A stretch of 64,000 bases of DNA from positions 558,001 to 622,000 of the forward strand of contig NZ_FO082820.1 in the NCBI RefSeq assembly GCF_000967425.1, given 5' to 3'. The DNA is from Pseudorhizobium banfieldiae. Its GTDB lineage: Bacteria > Pseudomonadota > Alphaproteobacteria > Rhizobiales > Rhizobiaceae. The stretch's first letter is position 1, and each line of letters opens with the position of its first letter. The notes beneath the pieces were generated by a model, which made no database searches, was not told the DNA's origin, and saw only the letters and a program-made list of their open reading frames with translations. The position numbers and the translations under genes were made by a program. This document shows positions 1 through 9,505 of this stretch, in pieces.

Positions 1-2
1 TG

Positions 3-509
3 GCCAACGAACCGAAGACCTTTGCCCGCAAGCGCGAGATGCAGATCGCGGAAGTTGCGAACGGCATCATCGATCCCGTGCTGGCGCGGCGCGCCGGCAT
101 CTCCACCGCCCTGCTGGGCTCCTGGGACGAGATCGCTGGCGAGGAATTTGCCGATTGCAGCCGCCCGGAGAAGATCGCCTGGCCCAGGCGCGATGCCTCC
201 GACGAGGCAGGCGGCTACCAGGCGGGTGTCCTGACGATCGCCTGCGAAGGTGCTCGGGCTCTCTTCCTAACCCATGCACAGGGGGAACTGATCGCCCGCA
301 TCAACGCCTTCTTCGGCTTCCCGGCGGTGCGCCAGATCCGCATCGTCCAGAAGCCCGTTTCCCATGCAGTCCGGCACCGGCGCCCTTTGCCGCCGCTGAA
401 GGGGGAGGCGGCGAGACGGCTGGAGGACATGATGGAGGGGATCGAAAACGAGGCGCTGAAGAAGGCGGTCACCCGGCTCGGCACAGCTGTTCTTCAAAAG
501 AAACGCTGA
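3..509 (+). CDS. DUF721 (DciA-like) protein, 5' end outside window
   Basis: The reading frame is open from the first bases (ANEPKTFARKRE...) and runs through the internal Met at 39, so the true start probably lies upstream and the gene is partial. About 168 residues are visible. The segment with GISTALLGSWDEIAGEEFA and the following β-rich region that ends near RINAFFGFPAVRQIRI are typical of the DUF721 family, whose better studied members (DciA) help load the replicative helicase. The tail (about 50 residues) is charged and probably helical. The neighbours DsbA-like, smc and ppdK fit the usual rhizobial order. Family assignment is good; a role in replication is inference from the family. Confidence 0.8.
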   Translation, partial: ANEPKTFARKREMQIAEVANGIIDPVLARRAGISTALLGSWDEIAGEEFADCSRPEKIAWPRRDASDEAGGYQAGVLTIACEGARALFLTHAQGELIARINAFFGFPAVRQIRIVQKPVSHAVRHRRPLPPLKGEAARRLEDMMEGIENEALKKAVTRLGTAVLQKKR

Positions 510-636
510 AACGTACAGGCGCTGTTCAGCTTCAGGCTGTCACAAAGCTTTGAAGAATTTCACGAAGCCATCCCTTGTTCGCTCCCGGGCGGCAGGATAC
601 GGATGGCGGCAAATTTGAAGTTAAGGCAGGTGTTCG

Positions 637-1335
637 ATGAAAAAGACCGAAGTCACCCTTACCCGGCGCGCTCTTCTCGGAGGCGTGGCAGCCACGACTC
701 TGGTCCTGGCCCTTCCGCTCGCCGCAACCGAAGCTTTCGCCCAGGAATTGCCGGAGTCCCAAGGCGACGTGGACATGGCGGAGGTCCTCAAGCCCGGCCC
801 ACTGCCGGAAATGGCGATCGGGGAAGAAAACGCCCCCGTCACCATCGTCGAATACATGTCGATGACCTGCCCGCACTGCGCGACCTTCCACAACAATACG
901 TTCGACGAGATCAAGAAGAACTACGTGGATACCGGCAAGGCCCGCTTCATCATCCGCGAGTTCCCTTTCGATCCGCGCGCAGCTGCGGCCTTCATGCTGG
1001 CGCGCTGCAATCCGACCAAGCCTGAAGAAGCGAGCACACCGGCACAGTATTTCCCGATGGTTTCAATGCTGATGAAGCAACAGGAAACCTGGGCCGAAGC
1101 ACAGGATGGCCGCGCGGCCCTGCTGCAGATGTCGAAACTGGCCGGTTTCTCACAGGAGACTTTCCAGGCCTGCTTGACGAACCAGAAACTTCTCGATGAT
1201 GTGAACGCGACGATGAAGCGCGGTGCCGACGAATTCGGCGTCAATTCGACGCCGACATTCCTCATCAACGGCAAGCGCTATGCGGGGGCCATGTCTGTTG
1301 AAAGCATGTCGGCTCTTATCGACAGCCTTCTCTGA
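637..1335 (+). CDS. DsbA-family thioredoxin-fold protein, exported
   Basis: This 232-residue protein starts with a signal that has a Tat-like twin-arginine (LTRRALLGG, about residues 8-16) followed by a hydrophobic stretch and a probable AFA cleavage site near residue 35. The mature part has a thioredoxin active site CPHC at residues 78-81 and the cis-Pro region STPTFLINGKRY near residue 205, as in DsbA/DsbG-type disulfide oxidoreductases. It should act on disulfides in the periplasm. The ATG at 637 follows a GCAGG ribosome site. It lies between the DUF721 gene and smc, which is the usual rhizobial order. Which substrate it oxidises or reduces cannot be told. Confidence 0.9.
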   Translation: MKKTEVTLTRRALLGGVAATTLVLALPLAATEAFAQELPESQGDVDMAEVLKPGPLPEMAIGEENAPVTIVEYMSMTCPHCATFHNNTFDEIKKNYVDTGKARFIIREFPFDPRAAAAFMLARCNPTKPEEASTPAQYFPMVSMLMKQQETWAEAQDGRAALLQMSKLAGFSQETFQACLTNQKLLDDVNATMKRGADEFGVNSTPTFLINGKRYAGAMSVESMSALIDSLL

Positions 1336-1355
1336 GCCCGTTCATGATGTGAGCG

Positions 1356-1377
1356 GCGGCCGCACCGGTGCGGCCGC
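1356..1377 (+). terminator. Perfect GC-rich palindrome between dsbA-like gene and smc
   Basis: An 11-base arm GCGGCCGCACC is followed at once by its exact reverse complement GGTGCGGCCGC, then by a T/C-rich run (TTCCTTCCTT). It sits 20 bases after the DsbA-like stop codon and about 20 bases before smc. The most likely role is a transcription terminator or attenuator for the upstream gene. The T tract is interrupted, so termination strength is uncertain. Confidence 0.6.
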
Positions 1378-1398
1378 TTCCTTCCTTCGGTGCGCGGC

Positions 1399-4300
1399 AT
1401 GAAGTTCAACAAGCTGCGCGTCCTCGGTTTCAAGTCCTTCGTCGAACCCACGGAATTCATCATCGAGCGCGGCCTGACCGGCGTGGTCGGCCCCAATGGC
1501 TGCGGCAAGTCCAACCTTGTCGAGGCGCTCCGCTGGGTGATGGGGGAAAATTCCTACAAGAACATGCGTGCGTCCGGCATGGACGACGTCATCTTCTCCG
1601 GCTCCGGAAACCGGCCCGCCCGAAATACGGCGGAGGTCATGCTCTTCCTCGACAATTCCGACCGGACCGCACCCGCCGCCTTCAATGATTCCGACGAGAT
1701 CCAGGTATCGCGCCGCATCGAGCGGGAGAATGGTTCGGTCTACCGGATCAATGGCAAGGAGGCCCGCGCCAAGGACGTCCAGCTCCTTTTCGCCGACGCA
1801 TCGACGGGCGCACGCTCGCCCTCCATGGTCGGCCAGGGCCGGATCGGTGAGCTGATCAACGCCAAACCGCAGGCACGCCGCCAGCTTCTGGAAGAGGCGG
1901 CCGGTATATCCGGCTTGCACTCGCGCCGCCATGAGGCCGAACTGCGACTGCGGGCAGCCGAAAGCAATCTGGAGCGGCTCGAAGACGTGACGGCGCAGCT
2001 GGAGAGCCAGATCGAAAGCCTGAAGCGCCAGGCGCGTCAGGCAAACCGCTTCAAGATGCTGTCAGCCGATATCCGCGCCCGCGAAGCCATGCTGCTGCAT
2101 ATCCGCTGGGCTCAGGCGACGGAGGCGGAGGCGGAAGCGAACACCGCTCTCAACCAGGCCACGATGGTAGTAGCCGAGAAGGCGCAGGCGCAGATGGAGG
2201 CGGCGAAGGTCCAGGCGATCGCCGGCCTGAAGCTGCCGGAACTGCGGGAGGAAGAAGCCAAGGCCGGAGCCGCGCTGCAGCGGATCCAGATCGCCCGCAC
2301 CCAGCTCGACGACGAGGCCGGTCGCCTCATGAAGCGACGCGACGAGCTTTCACGGCGCCTGCTGCAGCTGGCGGAGGATATCCGACGCGAGGAGCGCCTG
2401 GTTCAGGACAATGCTTCCTTTCTGACCAAGCTCGACGATGAGGAGGGAGAGATCAACGAACTCCTGGCCGAATCCGGCGCCGAGGCGGAGGATCTGCAAG
2501 AGGCCTTCCAGACGGCCGCGGCTGCGCTTGCAGAGAGCGAAAAGCTGTTCGCAGCGATCACGGCCGAGAAGGCGGAGGCGGCAGCGTCGCGTACGCAGCT
2601 TGAACGGCTGATCCGCGACATCAGCGAGCGTCACCATCGGCTCGACCGCCAGCGACAGGATGCCGAGGCGGAACTGCAGGCAATTGCCGGAAGACTGGCT
2701 GATCTAGACGATCCCGCCGAGCGTCGCGAGGCCGTCGAAGCAGCGGAGTTTGCCTTGGAAGAGGCTGGCGCGGCCGTGGAAGAGGCCGAGGGGGTACTTG
2801 CGTCCGCCCGCTCGTCCGAAGCCATGGCGCGTAAGCCCGTGGAAGCTGCGCGCTCGCGTCTGAACGCTGTGGAGACCGAAGCGCGGACCATCTCCAAGAT
2901 GTTGGCAGCCTCTGAAGCCTCCGGCGATTTTTCTCCCGTGGCGGAGGCCATTCGCGTCGACCGGGGCTATGAGGCCGCCCTAGGTGCGGCCTTGGGGGAT
3001 GATCTCGAAAGCTCGACGGATCCCGGCGCTCCGGCATATTGGACGAAGAACGGGGACGTTGAAGAGGATACGGCGCTGCCTGCCGGATGTGAGCCGTTGC
3101 TCCAACGCGCTAACGCGCCCCCAGAACTGAGGCGCCGTCTTGCCCAGATCGGCGTGGTTGCGCAGGAGGACGCTCTGCGGCTGATGCCGCAGCTGAAGCC
3201 CGGCCAGCGGCTGGTGACGCTGGAAGGGGCAGTCTACCGCTGGGACGGACATATCGCCGGATCCGAAGCGCCCGGAGCGGCAGCGCTCAGGCTCTCGCAG
3301 AAGAATCGTCTCGCTGAGTTGGAAGGGGAGATGGAAGAGGCGCGGATCGTCCTCGGGGATGCGGAGGAATCTCTCTCCGACGCCGCAGCCGGAATTGCCA
3401 CCGGCGAAGCTCGCCTCGCCGAGGCGCGGGATCGTAGTCGCATCGCGGGACGCCGGCTCGCGGAAGCGCGGGAGGCACTGGCAGCCGCCGAGCGGGCTTC
3501 AGGCGATCTCTTGCGTCGCCGAGATGTCGTTGCGGAGGCGCTGAGCCAGGTTCGCAGCCAGATCGACGAGGTGCTGCTCCAAGAAGAGAATACTCGGGTT
3601 GAACTGGAGGACGCCCCCGATCTGTCGTCGCTGGATGAGCGTCTGCGGGACCAGCAGGCGGCAGTAGCGACGGACCGGGGTGTCCTAGCCGAAGCGCGTG
3701 CCCGGTTCGAGGGGTTGAGCCGCGAGACGGAGGCGCGCCGGCGCCGGCTGACGGCGATCGCCCAGGAGCGTTCCGCATGGCAAGCGCGTGCGGCGAGCGC
3801 CGAGGATCATGTGGCGACACTGCGCGAACGCGAGGAGGAGGCGCGCGAGGAACTCGTCGACCTGGAGGCTGCGCCCGAGGAATTCGAGGAGCGCCGCCGC
3901 ATGCTTCTGACCGAGCTGCAGAAGGCGGAAGAGGCGCGGCGCGGCGCCGCCGATCGCCTTGCGGAAGCCGAGACGCGGCAGCGCGAAGCGGACCGGCTGG
4001 CAGCCACAGCGCTCTCGGAGCTTGCCGAAGCCCGCGAGAAACGAGGTCGCGCCGAAGAGCGGCTCGTATCTGCTGCCGAACGTCGTCACGACAGCGAGGT
4101 CGCGATCCAGCAGGCGCTCGGAGTAGCCCCGCATGAAGTGCTGCGGCTTGCCGGTCTGGCGCCGGGCGCAGAGCTTCCCGACATGCGCGAAATCGAGCGC
4201 GAGGTGGATCGCCTGAAGATGGAGCGGGAGCGGTTGGGCGCCGTAAACCTGCGCGCGGACGAGGAGCAGAAGGAGCTTTCGGACAAGCTAGACGCGCTGA

Positions 4301-4860
4301 TCCGCGAACGGGACGATGTCATCGATGCCGTCCGCAAGCTGCGCGGAGCGATCCAGAGCCTCAATCGTGAGGGGCGCGAGCGGCTGATCGCCGCCTTCGA
4401 CGTCGTCAATACCGAGTTTCAGCGGCTGTTTACCCATCTCTTCGGCGGCGGGACTGCCGAACTGCAACTGATCGAATCGGACGATCCGCTGGAGGCTGGC
4501 CTCGAGATCCTGGCCCGGCCGCCGGGCAAGAAGCCGCAGACCATGACGCTCCTGTCGGGGGGCGAACAGGCGCTGACTGCAATGGCCCTGATCTTTGCGG
4601 TCTTCCTCACCAACCCGGCACCAATCTGTGTGCTCGACGAAGTGGACGCGCCGCTCGACGATCATAACGTGGAACGCTACTGCAACCTGATGGACGAGAT
4701 GGCTGCCTCCACCGAGACCCGCTTCGTCATCATCACCCACAACCCCATCACCATGGCCCGGATGAACCGGCTCTTCGGGGTCACCATGGCGGAGCAGGGC
4801 GTTTCGCAGCTCGTATCCGTTGACCTGCAGACGGCCGAACTGTTGCGCGAGGCGGTCTAA
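1399..4860 (+). CDS. smc: Chromosome segregation ATPase SMC
   Basis: SMC forms a ring with ScpA and ScpB that compacts and segregates the chromosome. The ATG at 1399 gives MKFNKLRVLGF, the normal SMC amino end, so I prefer it to the GTG at 1390. Visible parts, in order: Walker A GPNGCGKS at residues 31-38; a long coiled coil rich in Glu, Ala and Arg; a hinge around residues 505-620 (GYEAALGAALGDDL); a second coiled coil; signature LSGGEQALTAMALIF; and Walker B with the D-loop (CVLDEVDAPLDD). The length of 1153 residues is normal for alphaproteobacterial SMC. All ATPase motifs are intact. Confidence 0.97.
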   Translation: MKFNKLRVLGFKSFVEPTEFIIERGLTGVVGPNGCGKSNLVEALRWVMGENSYKNMRASGMDDVIFSGSGNRPARNTAEVMLFLDNSDRTAPAAFNDSDEIQVSRRIERENGSVYRINGKEARAKDVQLLFADASTGARSPSMVGQGRIGELINAKPQARRQLLEEAAGISGLHSRRHEAELRLRAAESNLERLEDVTAQLESQIESLKRQARQANRFKMLSADIRAREAMLLHIRWAQATEAEAEANTALNQATMVVAEKAQAQMEAAKVQAIAGLKLPELREEEAKAGAALQRIQIARTQLDDEAGRLMKRRDELSRRLLQLAEDIRREERLVQDNASFLTKLDDEEGEINELLAESGAEAEDLQEAFQTAAAALAESEKLFAAITAEKAEAAASRTQLERLIRDISERHHRLDRQRQDAEAELQAIAGRLADLDDPAERREAVEAAEFALEEAGAAVEEAEGVLASARSSEAMARKPVEAARSRLNAVETEARTISKMLAASEASGDFSPVAEAIRVDRGYEAALGAALGDDLESSTDPGAPAYWTKNGDVEEDTALPAGCEPLLQRANAPPELRRRLAQIGVVAQEDALRLMPQLKPGQRLVTLEGAVYRWDGHIAGSEAPGAAALRLSQKNRLAELEGEMEEARIVLGDAEESLSDAAAGIATGEARLAEARDRSRIAGRRLAEAREALAAAERASGDLLRRRDVVAEALSQVRSQIDEVLLQEENTRVELEDAPDLSSLDERLRDQQAAVATDRGVLAEARARFEGLSRETEARRRRLTAIAQERSAWQARAASAEDHVATLREREEEAREELVDLEAAPEEFEERRRMLLTELQKAEEARRGAADRLAEAETRQREADRLAATALSELAEAREKRGRAEERLVSAAERRHDSEVAIQQALGVAPHEVLRLAGLAPGAELPDMREIEREVDRLKMERERLGAVNLRADEEQKELSDKLDALIRERDDVIDAVRKLRGAIQSLNREGRERLIAAFDVVNTEFQRLFTHLFGGGTAELQLIESDDPLEAGLEILARPPGKKPQTMTLLSGGEQALTAMALIFAVFLTNPAPICVLDEVDAPLDDHNVERYCNLMDEMAASTETRFVIITHNPITMARMNRLFGVTMAEQGVSQLVSVDLQTAELLREAV

Positions 4861-4870
4861 CCGGCGCAAT

Positions 4871-4885
4871 TGTTGCGTCGCAACA
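4871..4885. promoter_or_regulatory. Palindrome upstream of ppdK
   Basis: TGTTGCGTCGCAACA is a perfect 7+1+7 inverted repeat in the 106-base gap between the smc stop and the ppdK start. No T tract follows, so an operator for a dimeric regulator is more likely than a terminator. I cannot name the regulator. Pyruvate phosphate dikinase is a gluconeogenic step, so control by a carbon-metabolism regulator would make sense. Confidence 0.45.
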
Positions 4886-4966
4886 TAATCCAACCTTCAT
4901 GCGTTTTCAAAAGGCTGCAAAAGCTGTATTCGTCCTGAGACAAGCGAGGCGGGTGGAGAGCGTTTG

Positions 4967-7657
4967 ATGAAGAAGTGGGTTTACCGCTTCGGTGGAGGAA
5001 AGGCCGAGGGAGGCGTGGCCGATGTCGCGATGCTGGGCGGCAAGGGTGCCAACCTAGCAGAGATGGCAAGCCTTGGGCTTCCCGTTCCTCCCGGCCTGAC
5101 GATCGTTACCGACGCGTGTGCCTGGTATTTCGAGAACGGCAACACCCTTCCCGACGGGCTGAAGGAACAGGTCCTGGAGGGAATTTCCGCCATGGAGGCG
5201 GAGACCGGCAGGAGCTTCGGCGGCTCGACCCGTCCGCTCCTCCTGTCCATCCGCTCGGGCGCCCGTGCATCCATGCCCGGCATGATGGACACGGTCCTCA
5301 ACCTCGGACTGAATGACGAGACGGTTCAGGCGCTCGGCCACGATGCCGGCGACGCCCGTTTCGCCTGGGACAGCTACCGGCGCTTCATTCAGATGTATGC
5401 CGATGTCGTCATGGGACTGGACCATGAGGTCTTCGAGGAAATTCTCGAGGACGAGAAGGCCCGGTATGGCCATGAATACGACACCGATCTTTCCTCCGTC
5501 GAATGGCAGCACGTCGTCAGCCTGTACAAGCAGGTGATCGAGGAGGAATTGGGCGAGAGCTTCCCGCAGGATCCGCACGTGCAGCTCTGGCAGGCGATTG
5601 CCGGGGTCTTCTCGAGCTGGACCAATCCCCGCGCCACGACCTATCGCAGCCTCCACCGCATCCCCGAACACTGGGGCACGGCCGTCAACGTGCAGGCCAT
5701 GGTCTTCGGCAATCTCGGTTCCTCCTCGGCGACCGGTGTCGCCTTCACGCGCAATCCCTCCACTGGCAGGAAGGAGCTTTACGGCGAGTTCCTGGTCAAT
5801 GCGCAGGGCGAGGATGTCGTGGCGGGGATCAGAACCCCTCATTCGCTCACCGAGGAGGGGCGTATCTCCTCCGGCTCCGACAAGCCGTCGATGGAAAAGC
5901 TGATGCCGGACACGTTCCGCGAATTCAAGGCGATCTGCGCTCGGCTGGAAGCCCATTATCGAGACATGCAGGATCTCGAGTTCACGGTCGAGCGCGGCAA
6001 GCTCTGGATGCTGCAGACCCGTTCCGGCAAGCGCACCACGCGTGCCGCCCTGAAGATCGCCGTCGATCTGGTGGACGAGGGCGTGATTACGCAGGAGGAG
6101 GCGGTGTCGCGCATCGAGCCACCCTCGCTCGACCAGCTCCTGCATCCGACCATCGATCCCAAGGTCGAACGGGTGGTGTTGGGATCCGGCCTGCCCGCAT
6201 CCCCCGGTGCGGCGGCTGGGGAGATCGTCTTTACGGCAGAGGAGGCAGTGGAGGCCGAGGCTGCAGGCCGCAAGGTCATCCTGGTGCGGATCGAGACGAG
6301 CCCGGAGGACATCCACGGCATGCATGCGGCCGAGGCCATCCTGACGACCCGAGGCGGGATGACCAGCCATGCGGCCGTCGTGGCCCGCGGTATGGGCATC
6401 CCCTGCGTCGTCGGGGCAGGCACGATAAGGGTTGATCTGCGCAACGAGCAATTGCTGTGTCCCGGTGGCGTGATCCTCGGTCGCGGCGACACGATCACCC
6501 TCGACGGCTCGTCGGGGCAGGTGCTTCGCGGCAACGTGCCGATGATCCAGCCGGAGCTTTCCGGCGATTTCGGCCGCCTCATGGAATGGGCCGACAAGGC
6601 GCGCCGCATGTCCGTGCGCACGAACGCCGACACGCCGCAGGACGCCCGCTCGGCACGCTCCTTCGGCGCGGAGGGAATCGGTCTGTGCCGGACCGAACAC
6701 ATGTTCTTCGAGGGCGACCGCATCCAGGTGATGCGCGAGATGATCCTTGCCGAGGATGAAGCGGGCCGTCGCGAAGCGCTCGACCGGCTCCTGCCGATGC
6801 AGCGATCGGACTTCACCGAGCTCTTCGCGATCATGCATGGCCTGCCCGTGACGATCCGCCTGCTCGACCCGCCGCTCCACGAATTCCTGCCGAAGTCGGA
6901 CGAGGAGATTACCGAGGTGGCACGGGCGATGGATCTTGAGCCGGCCTTCCTGCGCCGCCGGATCGATGCGCTTCACGAGTTCAATCCCATGCTTGGCCAT
7001 CGCGGATGCCGACTGGCCATCTCCTATCCGGAAATCGCCGCCATGCAGGCGCGTGCGATCTTCGAGGCGGCCGTGGCTGCCGCCCGGTCGACGGGCGAGG
7101 CTGTCGAACTGGAGATCATGGTACCGCTGGTCGGGCTTCGTTCCGAACTCGACTACGTCAAGGACTGCATCGATCGGGTGGCAAGTGAGGTGAGCCGAGA
7201 GGCCGGCATGTCGATCAACTATCTTGCCGGTACGATGATCGAGCTGCCGCGCGCGGCCCTCCGGGCGCACGTGATTGCAGAGACCGCCGAATTCTTCTCC
7301 TTCGGTACGAACGACCTGACCCAGACGACCTTCGGCATGTCGCGTGATGACGCCGCGGCCTTTATCCCGACCTACCAGCGGAAGGGCATCCTCGACGAGG
7401 ATCCCTTCGTCTCACTGGATTTCGACGGGGTCGGCGAACTGATTCGAATCGCCGCGGAGCGGGGTCGTGCAACCCGCCCGAGCTTGAAGCTTGGTATCTG
7501 CGGCGAGCATGGCGGCGACCCGGCCTCGATCACCTTCTGCGAGCAGACCGGCCTCGACTACGTGTCTTGCTCCCCCTTCCGCGTGCCGATCGCCCGCCTT
7601 GCGGCGGCGCAGGCCGCGATCGCACAGCGAAGGGGCAGCGCAAGCCGAACCGGGTGA
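4967..7657 (+). CDS. ppdK: Pyruvate, phosphate dikinase
   Basis: PPDK interconverts pyruvate, ATP and phosphate with phosphoenolpyruvate, AMP and pyrophosphate. The ATG at 4967 follows the ribosome site GGTGGAGAG; the alternative TTG at 4964 is less likely. The 896 residues match the family length. The amino-terminal ATP-grasp part begins with LGGKGANLAEMASLG. The swivelling phosphohistidine domain carries TTRGGMTSHAAVVARG with the catalytic His near residue 468. The PEP/pyruvate barrel contains GLCRTEHMFF, SFGTNDLTQTTFG and GICGEHGGDP with the catalytic Cys near residue 845. The gene stands alone downstream of smc. All key residues are present. Confidence 0.97.
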   Translation: MKKWVYRFGGGKAEGGVADVAMLGGKGANLAEMASLGLPVPPGLTIVTDACAWYFENGNTLPDGLKEQVLEGISAMEAETGRSFGGSTRPLLLSIRSGARASMPGMMDTVLNLGLNDETVQALGHDAGDARFAWDSYRRFIQMYADVVMGLDHEVFEEILEDEKARYGHEYDTDLSSVEWQHVVSLYKQVIEEELGESFPQDPHVQLWQAIAGVFSSWTNPRATTYRSLHRIPEHWGTAVNVQAMVFGNLGSSSATGVAFTRNPSTGRKELYGEFLVNAQGEDVVAGIRTPHSLTEEGRISSGSDKPSMEKLMPDTFREFKAICARLEAHYRDMQDLEFTVERGKLWMLQTRSGKRTTRAALKIAVDLVDEGVITQEEAVSRIEPPSLDQLLHPTIDPKVERVVLGSGLPASPGAAAGEIVFTAEEAVEAEAAGRKVILVRIETSPEDIHGMHAAEAILTTRGGMTSHAAVVARGMGIPCVVGAGTIRVDLRNEQLLCPGGVILGRGDTITLDGSSGQVLRGNVPMIQPELSGDFGRLMEWADKARRMSVRTNADTPQDARSARSFGAEGIGLCRTEHMFFEGDRIQVMREMILAEDEAGRREALDRLLPMQRSDFTELFAIMHGLPVTIRLLDPPLHEFLPKSDEEITEVARAMDLEPAFLRRRIDALHEFNPMLGHRGCRLAISYPEIAAMQARAIFEAAVAAARSTGEAVELEIMVPLVGLRSELDYVKDCIDRVASEVSREAGMSINYLAGTMIELPRAALRAHVIAETAEFFSFGTNDLTQTTFGMSRDDAAAFIPTYQRKGILDEDPFVSLDFDGVGELIRIAAERGRATRPSLKLGICGEHGGDPASITFCEQTGLDYVSCSPFRVPIARLAAAQAAIAQRRGSASRTG

Positions 7658-7667
7658 GGCAGCCGCC

Positions 7668-8105
7668 TTAGTGGCTGGCAAAGACTTCGGTGCGGCCGTC
7701 CCTGCGGATGAGGTGAACGTCATAGGGTTCCGCGCCCGCACCTTCCATTCCCGGGGAGCCGACCGGCATACCAGGTGCCGAGAGCCCGATCGCGTCTGGG
7801 CGCTCGTCCACCAGGCGCTGCACATCGGATGCCGGAACATGCCCCTCGACGACATAGCCCGCAACGATGGCCGTATGGCAGGAGGCCGTGTCGGCGGTAA
7901 CGCCGGCTTTCGACTTCACGAGGTCCATCGTTTCAGGCGCAACGTTGGTAGCCGAAACCGCAAAGCCGTTTTCTCTCATGTGCGAGATCCATCCGCCGCA
8001 GCAGCCGCAGCCGGCATCCTTGAACACGCTGACGCTTGCCGAAAGTGCGACGGATGCAGAAAGCAGGCTGAAGGTTACGCTCAGGAAGAGGGTTCTTAAC
8101 GTCAT
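7668..8105 (-). CDS. DUF411 periplasmic metal-binding-type protein
   Basis: The start at 8105 gives a clean signal peptide (MTLRTLFLSVTFSLLSASVA). The mature protein has the DUF411 hallmark DAGCGCCGGWISHMRENGF and a later conserved SCHTAIVAGYVVEGHVP. DUF411 proteins are small exported proteins often found with copper or heavy-metal resistance genes, so the clustered Cys and His residues probably bind a metal. No copper pump or sensor is adjacent here. It is convergent with ppdK, with only 10 bases between the stop codons. The family is clear; copper binding is inference. Confidence 0.85.
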   Translation of the reverse strand: MTLRTLFLSVTFSLLSASVALSASVSVFKDAGCGCCGGWISHMRENGFAVSATNVAPETMDLVKSKAGVTADTASCHTAIVAGYVVEGHVPASDVQRLVDERPDAIGLSAPGMPVGSPGMEGAGAEPYDVHLIRRDGRTEVFASH

Positions 8106-8198
8106 GGCACGGCTCCAGAGAGTTGGGTCTGCCTCCGGATGAGGCGGATCTTTTTGTAGCTGCAACACAGCGAACGCTCCTTGCGCTGGCTCAAGCTG

Positions 8199-8468
8199 TC
8201 AGTCCCCGTCCTTGATGATGATGCGACGCTCGACATACATGGGCCCCCACATCGTGCTGGCCTGCCTGTCGAGCCAGCTGCGCATCTCCGCGCGGCGGTC
8301 GAGCTCGAGGTCGAGCAGGCATTGCGCCATCGCATCCGTCCCTGGCCTGAACCCGTATCCGGCACAGGTTCGCTCGTCGGCTGCCCGGCGTTCTTCCGGC
8401 GTCATGGTCTGGCAGGCCGCCAGCGGCATGCACAGGAGAGCAAGGACGATGCTCAGTGGTCGACGCAT
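8199..8468 (-). CDS. Small lipoprotein, unknown function
   Basis: This 89-residue protein has a lipoprotein signal (MRRPLSIVLALLCMPLAAC) with lipobox LAAC, so Cys 19 should be lipidated. The mature part contains ERTCAGYGF and AQCLLDLELDRR, a Cys-containing pattern seen in small hypothetical lipoproteins of Rhizobiales. I do not recognise a function. It lies between the DUF411 gene and the divergent DUF1499 gene. The start and signal are convincing, the role is unknown. Confidence 0.7.
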   Translation of the reverse strand: MRRPLSIVLALLCMPLAACQTMTPEERRAADERTCAGYGFRPGTDAMAQCLLDLELDRRAEMRSWLDRQASTMWGPMYVERRIIIKDGD

Positions 8469-8570
8469 GCAAAGCTCCAGATGCGGCGTTCAACGGAACG
8501 CGTTTCCTTATGAGGCGTCATGTTCTACACAGACAGGCATGCCGTCGCAAATCCAGGTGCCGCAAATTCC

Positions 8571-9476
8571 ATGACCATCCGCTATGTCCGGCCCGTTTCC
8601 CATTCCGCTTATGCCGCCCGTCGCATCGGCCTTGCAGCCCTGGTCCTGTTCGTGCTGGCCGTGCTCGCCCATCGCTTCGGGCCCCTGCGCACGCCCGACT
8701 TCCTGGCACTCGTCCTGATGTCCGCCGCCATTGCCGCCGCGGTCGTGCCGCTGGCGCTGGTCGGTCTGATCCGCCTCTGGCAGAAGGGTGCTGAGGGCGG
8801 CATGGCTTCGGCAAAGGCACTTGTCTATGCCGGCGTGCCACTTGGCTTCGTCGCTGCAGGGGCCGCTCTCTACCTGACACGGCCGCCGCTCAACGAGGTG
8901 AGCACGGATCTGGAGGATGTCCCGCCCTTCCTCTCGCGCCCGCAATACGACCAGCAGTGGTTGGCGACCGTGACGACAACACGAGCCGCTGAGCGCCAGG
9001 CACAGCTTGCTGCCTATCCCGGTCTCGCCGGCCGCCGTTACGAGGGGGCGCTCGATCGTGTACTCCAGGGGGTCGAGGCCGCGGCGATTTCAGCACGGAT
9101 CGACATTACCGACCGGAAGGGGGTGGAGTTGCCGGAGCTGCAGGACGCGCTCCCCGGTCAGGAGCCGCAACCGGACGAGGCGGTCGCCGAAGTCGGTGAA
9201 GTACCGATACCCCTGCCTCGGCCGGAGCCGGCTCTTCCCGGCATGGTCGCGTCGCTGGCGGATCAGGATGTCCTGCTGCAGGGTGAAACGGAGACGCTCG
9301 TCCTGGGGCTGCCCTTCGATATCGTCATTCGGCTGCGCGAGGATGTCGAAACCACCTTCGTGGATGTCCGGGTCGCCTCACGCTACGGCGCCCACGATCT
9401 CGGCATGAGTGCCGAGATCGCCGAAGACTTCCTCGATCGGCTCGACGCCGAACTTCTGGGGATAGCGGGAGGCTAG
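8571..9476 (+). CDS. DUF1499 membrane-anchored protein
   Basis: Starting at the ATG at 8571 (MTIRYVRPVSHSAYAARR) the protein has three hydrophobic segments in its first 100 residues, then a soluble domain. The carboxy end shows the DUF1499 pattern: a periplasmic-looking segment beginning YPGLAGRRYEGALDRVLQ, then FDIVIRLREDVETTFVDVRVASRYGAHDLG. DUF1499 proteins have no defined biochemical role. The gene is divergent from the small lipoprotein and convergent with the PRC-barrel gene. Confidence 0.8.
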   Translation: MTIRYVRPVSHSAYAARRIGLAALVLFVLAVLAHRFGPLRTPDFLALVLMSAAIAAAVVPLALVGLIRLWQKGAEGGMASAKALVYAGVPLGFVAAGAALYLTRPPLNEVSTDLEDVPPFLSRPQYDQQWLATVTTTRAAERQAQLAAYPGLAGRRYEGALDRVLQGVEAAAISARIDITDRKGVELPELQDALPGQEPQPDEAVAEVGEVPIPLPRPEPALPGMVASLADQDVLLQGETETLVLGLPFDIVIRLREDVETTFVDVRVASRYGAHDLGMSAEIAEDFLDRLDAELLGIAGG

Positions 9477-9505
9477 GGGAAAGCCTCGGCCCCGCATCCG
9501 AGGGC

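Noticed and set aside
5054..7270. A 738-codon open frame on the minus strand
   Set aside because: It is a shadow of ppdK, whose plus-strand frame has all catalytic motifs. The antisense frame shows no domain features.
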